Both the position numbers and the translations under genes were made by a program. Source: Mycobacterium persicum (GTDB lineage Bacteria; Actinomycetota; Actinomycetes; Mycobacteriales; Mycobacteriaceae). Taken from it: DNA of 56,783 nucleotides. Location: positions 1-56,783 of the forward strand of contig NZ_MVIF01000027.1 of assembly GCF_002086675.1 (NCBI RefSeq), in the 5' to 3' direction. The notes below the pieces were generated by a model, which was not told where the DNA came from, made no database searches, and saw nothing but the letters and a program-made list of their open reading frames with translations. Below, one piece after another: positions 9,258 through 17,555 of this stretch (the first letter of the stretch is position 1; every line of letters starts with the position of its first letter).

Positions 9258-12200
9258 TCACGCCAGCAGCAGAACCGCCGGCAAATCGTCGGGATAGGCA
9301 ACGCGCAGCAGCTCATAGCCGACTCCGGCCGCGCCCATGAACAAGTTCGGGCTTCGGAAGCCATGGCGGAAAGTGATCGCGAAATCCCCGATGCGCCCGG
9401 CCCGTGCTACCACGCGCGAGCTGATCCGCAGCGCTTCCCGGGTCCACGATGGGTCGCCGAGCACCTGACCAGCGGTCAGCAGTGTCTCCACCAAACCCAT
9501 GTTGCCGCAACAAATGTGATCGCGAGGCAACAGACCGCAAGCGCCGGTGGTTGCCAACGCGGCCGCGATGTCACGACGGATCTCAGGGGAGTCGAGTGCG
9601 GGCAGGCCACCCAGTCGTGCCAAGCCGATCCCGGGGGCGCCGTGGCACCAGAACATGCCAAACCCGGGCTGGTCCATCGTCATTCCCGAGTAGCGGACCT
9701 CCCGGCGGTCGTGCCAATTGTTCACTTCGGGAGAAAACTCCGAAGCTTCGAAGCGCACCGCTTCCCTGGCTGCTTCCAGGAATTCCCGTTCGTCCGTTGC
9801 GCTGAACAGTGCAGCCAGGGCGTAGGCGATGCCCGCCGCTCCGTGCGACATGCCGGTCAGGTGTTTGCCGGCAAGGGTGGCCCAGGTCCGGTGCCCGGAG
9901 GGCGTCAGGCTGCGCGCGTCGAGCAAATGTCGGCCGCAGGCGTCGGCGATGGCAAGCAATTGCGGATCGCTGCCGGCACGCCAGCACGCGAGCAGGCACA
10001 AGATCGCTCCGGCCCCACCCCCGAGGACATCGAATGCCTTGTCCCCGTTCACCATCTCCGGGCCGATCCGGCGGGCCGCGCCGACGGCTTCGTCGACCAG
10101 CCCGCCATCCTCGAGCAGGACCCCGACGCGCGCCAGGGCGTAGGTCACCGAGGGAAATCCCAGCAGTCCGCCGATCCCCAGCGATGCGATGTCGTGGCTG
10201 TCGGCCTTGGCGAGCCAGCGGCGCACGATCGCCAGGGCGGCCCGCGCCGACTCGCCGAATCCGAGATCCGGGGCCACCTTCTCGAGCGCGGCGAAGAACA
10301 ACGCTACCCCGCACCGGCCGTTGTAGAGTTCCAATTCCATTGCCCGCAAGGCGAATTCGTCGCCCTGCGGCAGGCTCTTCAGGACCAGCCACCCCGGCTC
10401 ACCATTGGCTTGGCGAATTGCCGCGCGCTCCAGACCGCGCCCCAACGCGACCGCTTGTTCCACCAGTTGCGCTCGGTCCAAAGGCTCCATCTGCTCGTCG
10501 TCGTACTCGCCGGGCGGGGCATACCAGATGAATCTCTTGGCATCGCGGGCATCCATCGACCCCCTGATCAGCTTGACCTGCCAGCAGAGGTCATCGTCGC
10601 CGAAGTGCGATAAATTCTGCTGCGACTGGTTGACTGCGGAATCGGTGAAACACGCATGCGCCGTTTCGCCCGACGGCAGTACCAGCGAATCGCTGTCTCC
10701 CGGCGCGGTGAATTTCGGTACATCGGTTCGCCAGCATGCCGCCACCTCCTCGCGGACCAGCGGCCAAAGCTCAAGCCGCCGTTTGTCATGCAGGAACGGC
10801 CGCGACAGCACGTCCAGCTGGATGTCAAAGTCGATGCCTTCACGCAGGCAGTCGGGATGGCAGGCGCTGTTGAGGACGGACATGTAATGCATGGTGTTAC
10901 GAAGGATGAAACGTGCCGGGTAAGTGAAGATCTCGTGAAATGGGCTGTCCGGCGCCAGAAGTTGTTCCCGATGGTTTGTCAACAGCTCGTAGACCGACTG
11001 GAAACCGTCGACAATTTCCTCCACATTGCTGTCCGGGGACAGGTATTGCTCTTCGAAACGCGGCAGGTTGTCCCCCTGCTTGGCCTTGACCTTTCCGTAT
11101 CGATATCCCAATCCGTCGGTGTTGATGTGTTGCCAGGTCAAGACTTCATATTCGCCTTCTTCATCCGCAGATCGCGCGATCGCCGAGATGTCGTAATGGC
11201 GGTGTTGGCCCTTGACCGGATTCGGGAGGAAGTGGGTGGCCAAGACGGATCGGCCCAGCCGCCGCGCGACTTCATCCGTGAGTTCAGAATCGTCGGTGGC
11301 CATCGGATGGCTGTAGATGGTCTCGAGGTCCACCGGCACCGGATATTCCCCGCAGGCGATCAGGTTCTCGAAGTGAAAGTCGGTGCCGTTGAAAGCATAG
11401 AGCAAGCACAGGAGTGCGCCTGACCTGCGGTAGAAGCGCCTAACCTGGTCGTCGCACTCGCAAGCCCGGTTGTCGATGAATTCCACCCACCCGTATCCGT
11501 CGCGCTCGAGCATTTTCAGCACCGGAAAGGTGGGATCCGCACCGAGTGTGTTCAGCCACGTGGTGAAGCGGAAGTACGCCGCTTCCAGTGCCAGATCCTT
11601 CGGCTTGTAGATCAGCATTTCCCCACCGGCGAACTCAATGGCGACCACCGACTTGCCGCCGAAGTGGGGATCTGACAAATCCATTTTGATGGCCGCGAGA
11701 TCACCAGGATCACAGACACCGAAGATCCGGCCGATGTCTGCTCGGTCGGCTCGCAGCCGGGTGAGGAATTCGGCGCTGTTGGCCACCCACTGCAGCACCG
11801 CGACCGCCATCAGCCTTGCCATCACGCAATACTCTGCGAACAAGGGCCGCCAGCCGGTTCTGCGGATGTCCGCGACAAACTCCAGATACGCCGTCCGTGA
11901 CTCGTGTGCCCGTGCCGGGTCCGGACAGGGCAGCCCGTCGAGTTGACGGCACGCCAGAAAAGTGCGGAACTCCAACTCCAGCACCCGCGAGGAAATTCGC
12001 GAGAGGGCTTGCAGCAGAGAATGTTCCATGCTGCCGCGAACCTGGACCGGCAGCGCGCGGTAGTCGCTGGCGGCTTCGTCCAAGCGGTTTTCGGCAACGG
12101 CGAGGAACGGCAACAGCAGTTCCTCGAACGGCACCGGCGCATCCGTGTGCAGGAAGGGCAACTCGCGATCGCCTCCGCTACCGGTCCCACCGGCAGCGCC

Positions 12201-12527
12201 CGCCCGCAACACCTCGTCCAGCACCTCAGTCCATGTCGGCAGGCCAAAGACTTCCGGCCTCGCCACGTCTCCGAGCAATGCCCGTACCCGTTCTAGTTCG
12301 ATCGAGTCGAGCGACAACCGGCGGCGAAACTGGTCCGCGTCGCCGTCGGCGACGATCTCGCACCACTTCTTCAGCCGTGCCGCTGCCTTGCGCGAAACCC
12401 CTTCCGGGTCGAAGGCATCTGGGTGCGAAATCCGCTCGCGCAGGGAACTCGCTCGGGACACCAATGCGACGCGCTCCGCATGGTTCAATTCCGCCGCGGG
12501 CCGCGTCGCCGGCCCTATCACTTGCAC
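9258..12527 (-). CDS. lanM: Class II lanthionine synthetase LanM2 (1089 aa)
   Basis: Complete LanM. The N-terminal dehydratase (DUF4135, about residues 110-650) shows LIYKPKDLALE, the kinase-like catalytic segment GTDFHFENLIACG and PVDLETIYSHP. The LanC-like cyclase (about residues 700-1085) carries MSHGAAGIAYAL, the zinc-binding FWCHGAPGIG (~residue 960) and HICCGNMGL (~1006). The length is usual for the family. The GTG at 12527 follows a GGGGG stretch by about 9 nt. The gene begins 113 bp after lanA2 on the same strand and a weak AGCCC/GGGCT hairpin lies in that gap, so lanA2-lanM2 is probably one transcript with lanA2 as substrate. It is clearly a paralogue of lanM1 but well diverged, which suits two enzymes acting on two different precursors. 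Confidence 0.95.
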   Translation of the reverse strand: MQVIGPATRPAAELNHAERVALVSRASSLRERISHPDAFDPEGVSRKAAARLKKWCEIVADGDADQFRRRLSLDSIELERVRALLGDVARPEVFGLPTWTEVLDEVLRAGAAGGTGSGGDRELPFLHTDAPVPFEELLLPFLAVAENRLDEAASDYRALPVQVRGSMEHSLLQALSRISSRVLELEFRTFLACRQLDGLPCPDPARAHESRTAYLEFVADIRRTGWRPLFAEYCVMARLMAVAVLQWVANSAEFLTRLRADRADIGRIFGVCDPGDLAAIKMDLSDPHFGGKSVVAIEFAGGEMLIYKPKDLALEAAYFRFTTWLNTLGADPTFPVLKMLERDGYGWVEFIDNRACECDDQVRRFYRRSGALLCLLYAFNGTDFHFENLIACGEYPVPVDLETIYSHPMATDDSELTDEVARRLGRSVLATHFLPNPVKGQHRHYDISAIARSADEEGEYEVLTWQHINTDGLGYRYGKVKAKQGDNLPRFEEQYLSPDSNVEEIVDGFQSVYELLTNHREQLLAPDSPFHEIFTYPARFILRNTMHYMSVLNSACHPDCLREGIDFDIQLDVLSRPFLHDKRRLELWPLVREEVAACWRTDVPKFTAPGDSDSLVLPSGETAHACFTDSAVNQSQQNLSHFGDDDLCWQVKLIRGSMDARDAKRFIWYAPPGEYDDEQMEPLDRAQLVEQAVALGRGLERAAIRQANGEPGWLVLKSLPQGDEFALRAMELELYNGRCGVALFFAALEKVAPDLGFGESARAALAIVRRWLAKADSHDIASLGIGGLLGFPSVTYALARVGVLLEDGGLVDEAVGAARRIGPEMVNGDKAFDVLGGGAGAILCLLACWRAGSDPQLLAIADACGRHLLDARSLTPSGHRTWATLAGKHLTGMSHGAAGIAYALAALFSATDEREFLEAAREAVRFEASEFSPEVNNWHDRREVRYSGMTMDQPGFGMFWCHGAPGIGLARLGGLPALDSPEIRRDIAAALATTGACGLLPRDHICCGNMGLVETLLTAGQVLGDPSWTREALRISSRVVARAGRIGDFAITFRHGFRSPNLFMGAAGVGYELLRVAYPDDLPAVLLLA

Positions 12528-12640
12528 GTGTTGATCACCCCCGACGGCAGCAGCCCCGAGCCTTCTGGGCTAACCCGCTTCAACAACCCGCTGCCTGGAC
12601 GGCATCGCCTGGGCAACGTTTGAACTCGGTGCCGTCGAGC

Positions 12641-12802
12641 CTAGTAACGGGACTTCGAGAACGTACAGGGAAATTGGCTGCAGCAGTTGTAGATAATGGA
12701 GCTTTGGAAGTTGCTGTCAGCCCGTTCCTCATCGCCAGGATCTTCCTGAAGTTTCTCCACCATCAGGAAAGGCGGCAATTCCAGAATCAGCTTGCCGGTC
12801 AC
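12641..12802 (-). CDS. lanA2: Putative lanthipeptide precursor LanA2 (53 aa)
   Basis: A short gene found by reading the gap upstream of lanM2. A GTG at 12800-12802 is preceded by a strong ribosome-binding site GGAGGG with 7 nt spacing, and the frame ends in TAG. Residues 1-29 are leader-like: MTGKLILELPPFLMVEK, then a very acidic stretch (QEDPGDEERAD). The C-terminus (30-53) is rich in Ser, Thr and Cys: Ser30, Ser34, Ser35, Ser42, Thr47, Ser49, Ser51 with Cys40, Cys41, Cys46; residues 34-48 read SSIIYNCCSQFPCTF. No Cys occurs in the leader. There is no Gly-Gly or Gly-Ala cleavage site, so leader length is uncertain. Its direct position before lanM2 supports precursor status. Core composition matches lanA1 (a CC pair plus a third Cys), but the two sequences are otherwise unrelated. 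Confidence 0.75.
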   Translation of the reverse strand: MTGKLILELPPFLMVEKLQEDPGDEERADSNFQSSIIYNCCSQFPCTFSKSRY

Positions 12803-13173
12803 GTTAACTCCCTCCAACTTTCCGTTCCTTGAGCCGCGGGGTTCAGGATGCGAATCTCACCGTGTGCAGGCGAAATCCAGCGTGGAACAGTCTCCCTGCT
12901 GCTAACGATAGCCGCCCGCAAACCGGCGCGGTAGGGCCAAAGGTCCCCGGGATGCCGAGGCTCGTGCCCGTGCCGACGACGTCGTCGATCTCTGCCGTTT
13001 CCCGGCCCATGATGGGCGGTAGACCCGGATGAGAGTCGAAAGGCCCTGTCGCCACATCGCTGGAAAGGCCAGAGTCGACGCATCGAAGTTCTCGCAGGCA
13101 CGCCGGGCAAGGACAGCCCTCGGCTGAATTGCTTTGATCTGGAATGATTTAGCGGGAAGAAGGAGATGAGTCG
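12803..13173. other. Gene-free junction upstream of lanA2
   Basis: About 370 bp between lanA2 (-) and the WD40 remnant (+). It presumably holds the lanA2 promoter, but I see no convincing -35/-10 pair on the minus strand. Short overlapping open frames on both strands (for example 12843-13055 minus) have no good ribosome-binding site and no family I recognise. The stretch looks like decayed sequence at the border between the lanthipeptide locus and the backbone. Confidence 0.5.
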
Positions 13174-13467
13174 GTGGGAGAACGGGTCGGCGTCCGGGCC
13201 GTCCGCAAGGACCACGTCATCGGCGTGCGACCTGCGGCCGGCAGACGTATTGGTTGGCCCGGCGTCCCGATGACCGGCTGCCACGCGGCGGAGAGTGTGG
13301 TTTTCAGTCGCGACGGTAAGCAGATCGTTTCTGCCGGTGATGATTTCAGGTGGCACTCGGGGGATGTGTTGCGACCGGGCGCAGCTGGGCTGGAGGCCCA
13401 CGCGGGGGCGGTGAAAAACGTCGCTTTCAGCGTCCTGGGTAGCTCCGAACATCTCGGACGTCGCCGC
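13174..13467 (+). pseudogene. WD40-repeat remnant
   Basis: The open frame upstream of the META-domain gene encodes degenerate WD40 blades: ESVVFSRDGKQIVSAGDD and, about 35 residues on, HAGAVKNVAFS, both close to the usual VNSVAFSPDGRRIVSASDD pattern of actinobacterial WD40 proteins. The WD end of the first blade is garbled (FRWHSGDVLRPG), which suggests a small frameshift. Only about two blades survive and no kinase or NACHT partner is present, so this looks like the relic of a larger WD40 gene. An AAGGAG lies just before the GTG at 13174, so a fusion with the downstream gene could still be translated. Confidence 0.5.
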
Positions 13468-14022
13468 GTGTCCGCGCTTGGCAATGGCCGGTCAGGTTTC
13501 GCGATCAGATTGGTCGCATGTGCGGCCGCAGCCCTTCTTGCCGCGTTGACGTGTACGGTCCGCGCGGCCGCCGATAGCGGCCCGCTGCGCGGCTGCGATG
13601 TCGGTTGCATCGCCGCGTCGGCCAGTCGCACCGCGTCGGGTGGACAGGCGCGTCTGCCGGGCACGGTGCCGTTGGACGAGCCCGCCGTTCCGGAAGTGGT
13701 GGGGACAACGTGGCGATTCGTCGAAGTTATGGGTGCGGCCACGCCGATGACGACCGCGGCCACCTTGGGGCTGTTGTCAAATGGCGCGGCGGTGGGGTTC
13801 TCGGGGTGCAACCACTTTGTCGGGCGGTACGAATTGGATGGAGCCATCCTCACCTTTACGGAGCTCTCATACACCAAGAAGATGTGCGATCCGGACGTCA
13901 TGCGGGTCGAGTTCGGAGTGCAGGCCGCCCTGGATCGCACTCGTAGCGTGACCGGCCCACCAGGTCAGCTCTACCTGCTGGCCTCCGAGGGCACCACGCT
14001 TGCGCGTTTGGTCGCCCCATGA
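13468..14022 (+). CDS. Secreted META/HslJ-domain protein (184 aa)
   Basis: A signal peptide precedes a META (HslJ-like) domain. With GTG 13468 as start, residues ~10-35 read FAIRLVACAAAALLAALTC followed by TVRAAADSG, a plausible Sec signal. The META fold then shows EVVGTTWRFVEVMG, VGFSGCNHFVGRYELDGAILTF and KKMCDPDVMRVEFGVQAAL, ending in LYLLASEGTTLARL. In this family the GCN motif and the later Cys are conserved. HslJ in E. coli is a heat-inducible outer-membrane-associated protein; in mycobacteria the role is unknown. The same frame continues upstream into the WD40 remnant, so the start is uncertain (13468 is preferred because it puts the signal peptide at the N-terminus). The Cys after LLAALT does not fit a lipobox well. 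Confidence 0.65.
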   Translation: MSALGNGRSGFAIRLVACAAAALLAALTCTVRAAADSGPLRGCDVGCIAASASRTASGGQARLPGTVPLDEPAVPEVVGTTWRFVEVMGAATPMTTAATLGLLSNGAAVGFSGCNHFVGRYELDGAILTFTELSYTKKMCDPDVMRVEFGVQAALDRTRSVTGPPGQLYLLASEGTTLARLVAP

Positions 14023-14203
14023 GGCCCGTCAAAGCTCGGGCGATTGCCACCGCAGAGCAAAGATTGAAGTTGGTCCGCACAAATGAACATCAAGCCGCCC
14101 ATCGCACGAATCGGCGTATCGGCGGCACGATGATGGCGCCAGCCGCCGTCTGTGAACCCGGACGAGAAATGGGAGAATCCGGGTGTCGCCCGCAGACGGC
14201 AAT

Positions 14204-14419
14204 TCAGTGTCGTGTGGGATGGCGGCTCGCCGGCGCGGTAAAACCTCCGGTGTCGTCGAAGAACGCCCACGCCCCGGCGTCGTTGACCTCCATACGCCAT
14301 CCCAGCTCGGACTTGTCCGTGACGGAGTCGACAAACCAGGCGTGCGCGGCTTCGGCACTGGCAAGATTTTTCGTTGCGACAATCGCGCCGTGTGGGTCGA
14401 TCACTCGAAACTCAACCAT
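14204..14419 (-). CDS. Small hypothetical protein (71 aa)
   Basis: A small protein on the opposite strand to ffh. It starts MVEFRVIDPHGAIVATKN and continues with SAEAAHAWFVDSVT, GWRMEVNDAGAWAFF. The alternating beta pattern and Trp/Phe content suggest a compact folded domain rather than a random frame. ATG 14419 has an AGG-type ribosome-binding site (CAGGTCGC) upstream. I recognise no named family. It lies between the META-domain gene and the 56-bp repeats; about 180 bp on its downstream side (14023-14203) hold nothing I can assign. Confidence 0.55.
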   Translation of the reverse strand: MVEFRVIDPHGAIVATKNLASAEAAHAWFVDSVTDKSELGWRMEVNDAGAWAFFDDTGGFTAPASRHPTRH

Positions 14420-14600
14420 GCGACCTGATTATCCTTTTCGCTCCGCCTTCAATCGTTGGTAATGGGCAGCGACCAAGGCCCTTCCATCGCGAGCCGCCGC
14501 GCTCGGCTCGGCCACCTCGGGCCGGACGCGCTCACCGAGATTGACGTCAGCGCGACCTGCTCCGGCGTGTCGTCGCGGTGGTGTAGGTGGCGCGGCACGG

Positions 14601-14780
14601 GCTGGATGGTGGTGAGCTGCTGCGCCCCGCTTCGCGGGGCTGGCACTCACCACGGGGCTGGATGGTGGTGAGCTGCTGCGCCCCGCTTCGCGGGGCTGGC
14701 ACTCACCACGGGGCTGGATGGTGGTGAGCTGCTGCGCCCCGCTTCGCGGGGCTGGCACTCACCACGGGGCTGGATGGTGA
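14601..14780. repeat. 56-bp tandem repeat (three copies plus 12 bp) before ffh
   Basis: Three virtually identical 56-bp units begin at 14601, 14657 and 14713, followed by a 12-bp partial copy at 14769. Each unit can fold into a long hairpin: outer arms GTGGTGAG and CTCACCAC and an inner stem GCCCCGC / GCGGGGC with a TTC loop. The array ends about 33 bp before the ffh GTG. The rest of 14420-14600 shows no gene I can support. Such arrays are typical of mycobacterial VNTR/MIRU-like loci. Confidence 0.95.
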
Positions 14781-14813
14781 GGCCCGTATCGTCGCCCGGC
14801 TAGGCTGGCAGGC

Positions 14814-16409
14814 GTGTTTGAATCGCTGTCCGACCGGTTGACCAGTGCCCTTCAGGGGCTACGCGGCAAGGGTCGCCTGACCGACGCCGATATCGATGCC
14901 ACGACGCGTGAAATCCGGTTGGCGCTGCTGGAAGCCGACGTTTCGCTGCCCGTGGTCAGGGCGTTCGTCCACCGGATCAAAGAACGCGCCCGCGGCGCCG
15001 AAGTATCCGGGGCACTCAATCCGGCCCAACAGGTCGTCAAGATCGTCAACGACGAACTCATCGGCATCCTCGGTGGCCAGACCCGCGAACTGGTGTTCGC
15101 CAAGACGCCGCCAACCGTCATCATGCTCGCCGGCCTGCAGGGCTCCGGTAAGACGACGCTGGCCGGCAAGCTCGCCGCGCGCCTCAAGAGCCAAGGACAC
15201 ACCCCGCTGTTGGTGGCCTGCGACCTGCAGCGCCCGGCCGCGGTCAATCAGCTGCAGGTCGTCGGCCAGCGCGCCGGGGTGACGGTGTTCGCTCCGCACC
15301 CGGGCGCATCACCGGAGTCCGGTCCCGGCGACCCGGTGGCCGTCGCCGCTGCGGGGCTGGTCGAAGCCCGGGCCAAACACTTCGACGTCGTGATCGTCGA
15401 CACCGCCGGTCGGCTGGGCATCGACGAGGAGCTGATGGCCCAGGCCGCCGCCATCCGGGACACCATCGACCCCGATGAGGTGCTGTTCGTCCTGGACGCG
15501 ATGATCGGTCAAGATGCGGTAGCGACCGCTCAGGCGTTCGGCGAGGGCGTCGGCTTCAGCGGTGTGGTGTTGACCAAGCTGGACGGCGACGCCCGCGGCG
15601 GGGCGGCGCTGTCGGTCCGCGAAGTGACCGGTGTGCCAATCCTTTTCGCCTCCACCGGGGAGAAGCTGGAGGATTTCGACGTCTTCCACCCGGACCGGAT
15701 GGCCAGCCGCATCCTGGGAATGGGCGATGTGCTGAGCCTGATCGAACAGGCCGAGCAGGTCTTCGACGCGCAGCGAGCCGAGGAAGCCGCGGTCAAGATC
15801 GGGGCCGGCGAGCTGACCCTGGAAGACTTCCTCGAGCAAATGCTCGCCGTCCGCAAGATGGGCCCCATCGGCAACCTGCTGGGCATGCTGCCCGGCGCGG
15901 GTCAGATGAAGGAAGCGCTGGCCGAGATCGACGACAAGCAACTCGACCGGGTGCAGGCCATCATTCGCGGGATGACCCCCGAAGAGCGGGCCGACCCCAA
16001 GATCATTAACGCGTCGCGGCGGCTGCGCATCGCCAACGGCTCGGGCGTGACGGTCTCCGAGGTCAACCAGCTCGTCGACCGCTTCTTTGAAGCCCGCAAG
16101 ATGATGTCCTCGATGCTCGGCGGCATGGGCATCCCCGGTCTGGGACGCAAATCCGCGACGCGCAAATCCAAGGCTGCCCGCGGAAAAGCCGGCAAGAAGG
16201 GCAAGAAGGGCGCCCGCGGACCGACACCGCCGAAGGTCAAGAGCCCCTTCGGCATGCCGGGCATGCCGGGTATGCCGGGTATGCCGGGTATGCCGGCAGG
16301 ATTCCCGGACCTGTCGCACATGCCTGAAGGCCTCGACGAGCTGCCGCCCGGGCTGGCCGACTTCGACCTTTCCAAGCTCAAGTTCCCGGGCAACCCCGGC
16401 AAGAAGTAG
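14814..16409 (+). CDS. ffh: Signal recognition particle protein Ffh (SRP54)
   Basis: GTPase of the signal recognition particle that targets inner-membrane proteins to FtsY and SecYEG. The N domain is followed by the G domain with G1 GLQGSGKTT (~residue 107), DLQRPAAVNQL, DTAGR and TKLDGDARGG, and then the methionine-rich M domain (KMGPIGNLLGMLPGAGQM), which binds 4.5S RNA and signal peptides. The length (531 aa) includes a basic linker (KSKAARGKAGKKGKKG) and a C-terminal tail with tandem GMP tripeptides encoded by near-identical 9-bp repeats (about 16250-16295). It starts with GTG 14814. It heads a tandem run ffh - amidohydrolase - pknI, as in M. tuberculosis Rv2916c-Rv2914c. Confidence 0.98.
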   Translation: MFESLSDRLTSALQGLRGKGRLTDADIDATTREIRLALLEADVSLPVVRAFVHRIKERARGAEVSGALNPAQQVVKIVNDELIGILGGQTRELVFAKTPPTVIMLAGLQGSGKTTLAGKLAARLKSQGHTPLLVACDLQRPAAVNQLQVVGQRAGVTVFAPHPGASPESGPGDPVAVAAAGLVEARAKHFDVVIVDTAGRLGIDEELMAQAAAIRDTIDPDEVLFVLDAMIGQDAVATAQAFGEGVGFSGVVLTKLDGDARGGAALSVREVTGVPILFASTGEKLEDFDVFHPDRMASRILGMGDVLSLIEQAEQVFDAQRAEEAAVKIGAGELTLEDFLEQMLAVRKMGPIGNLLGMLPGAGQMKEALAEIDDKQLDRVQAIIRGMTPEERADPKIINASRRLRIANGSGVTVSEVNQLVDRFFEARKMMSSMLGGMGIPGLGRKSATRKSKAARGKAGKKGKKGARGPTPPKVKSPFGMPGMPGMPGMPGMPAGFPDLSHMPEGLDELPPGLADFDLSKLKFPGNPGKK

Positions 16410-16416
16410 CCGCGCC

Positions 16417-17496
16417 GTGCCCCTGCACGTGCGAGGCCTGGCGCTGCCCGACGAGACCACGATCGACCTGTGGGTCGTCGACGGCCACCTCAGCATCGAG
16501 CCCGTGAGGGGCGCCGACACCGTCTTGGAGGGCGGCTGGATCTTGCCGGGGCTGGTAGACGCGCACTGCCACGTCGGGCTGGGTCAACACGGCGCCATTG
16601 CCCTCGACGAGGCGGCAGCCCAGGCGCAGACCGAACGTGACGTGGGCGCACTGCTGCTGCGTGATTGCGGCTCACCAACCGATACCCGCAGTCTTGACGA
16701 CCGCCACGACCTGCCGCGCATCATCCGCGCCGGCAGGCATCTGGCCAGGCCCAAGCGCTACATCCCCGGTTTCGCCGTCGAACTCGAGGACGAATCGCAG
16801 CTGCCGGCCGCGGTGGCCGAGCAGGCTCGCCGCGGCGACGGTTGGGTCAAGCTGGTCGGCGACTGGATTGACCGCCAAGTCGGCGATCTCGCGCCGTTGT
16901 GGTCCGACGACGTCCTCAAGGCGGCCATCGCTGCCGCACACGCCCACGGGGCCCGGGTCACCGCCCACGTCTTCGGCGAGGATGCGCTGCCGGGTCTGAT
17001 CAACGCCGGAATCGACTGCATCGAGCATGGCACGGGGTTGACCGACGACACCATCGCGCTGATGGTCGAACACCGCACCGCGTTGGTACCCACGCTGATC
17101 AACGTCGAAAACTTCCCCGGTATCGCGGATTCGGCGACCCGCTATCCGATCTATGCCGCCCACATGCGTGACCTCTATGCCCGCACCTACCCTCGGGTCG
17201 CCGCGGCGCGGGAGGCCGGAGTTGCGGTGTATGCCGGTAGCGATGCCGGTAGCACGGTCCGACATGGACGTATCGCCGACGAGGTTGAGGCCCTCACGAA
17301 GATCGGGATGAGTCCCACCGATGCATTGGGCGCGGCGTGCTGGGACGCTCGGCGCTGGTTGGGCCGGCCTGGCCTGGACCACGGCGCATCGGCTGACTTG
17401 TTGTGCTACGTCGAAGACCCGCGGCAGGGACCGGGTGTGCTGAACCGGCCCGATGTGATAATCCTGCGCGGCAGAATGTTTCGGGCCGAGTGTTAA
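16417..17496 (+). CDS. Amidohydrolase family protein (Rv2915c-like, 359 aa)
   Basis: Metal-dependent hydrolase of the amidohydrolase superfamily. The metal-site motif LVDAHCHVG lies near residue 50; later ligands are probably in AHVFGEDALPG and CIEHGTG, and the catalytic Asp in VYAGSDAGS. The C-terminus returns to the small beta-sandwich (ADLLCYVEDP). GTG 16417 begins 7 bp after the ffh stop, so co-transcription is likely. It corresponds to M. tuberculosis Rv2915c by position and length. The substrate is unknown; relatives include imidazolonepropionase-like and prolidase-like enzymes. Confidence 0.88.
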   Translation: MPLHVRGLALPDETTIDLWVVDGHLSIEPVRGADTVLEGGWILPGLVDAHCHVGLGQHGAIALDEAAAQAQTERDVGALLLRDCGSPTDTRSLDDRHDLPRIIRAGRHLARPKRYIPGFAVELEDESQLPAAVAEQARRGDGWVKLVGDWIDRQVGDLAPLWSDDVLKAAIAAAHAHGARVTAHVFGEDALPGLINAGIDCIEHGTGLTDDTIALMVEHRTALVPTLINVENFPGIADSATRYPIYAAHMRDLYARTYPRVAAAREAGVAVYAGSDAGSTVRHGRIADEVEALTKIGMSPTDALGAACWDARRWLGRPGLDHGASADLLCYVEDPRQGPGVLNRPDVIILRGRMFRAEC

Positions 17497-17555
17497 CCGA
17501 CTGTTAGCCCGACGCTTGCCGGGCGTGCTGTCGCGGCGGCGGTTACCATCGCGGA

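Noticed and set aside
12799..13452. 217-codon minus-strand frame upstream of lanA2
   Set aside because: Arg/His-rich shadow-like composition with no domain; it overlaps lanA2's strong RBS and the WD40 remnant on the other strand.
14429..14758. Minus-strand frame through the 56-bp repeats
   Set aside because: Its product is merely the translated tandem repeat (period 56 bp shifts the frame between copies), so it is not a real gene.
14601..14780. CRISPR array
   Set aside because: The units are direct tandem copies with no unique spacers, and no cas genes are present.
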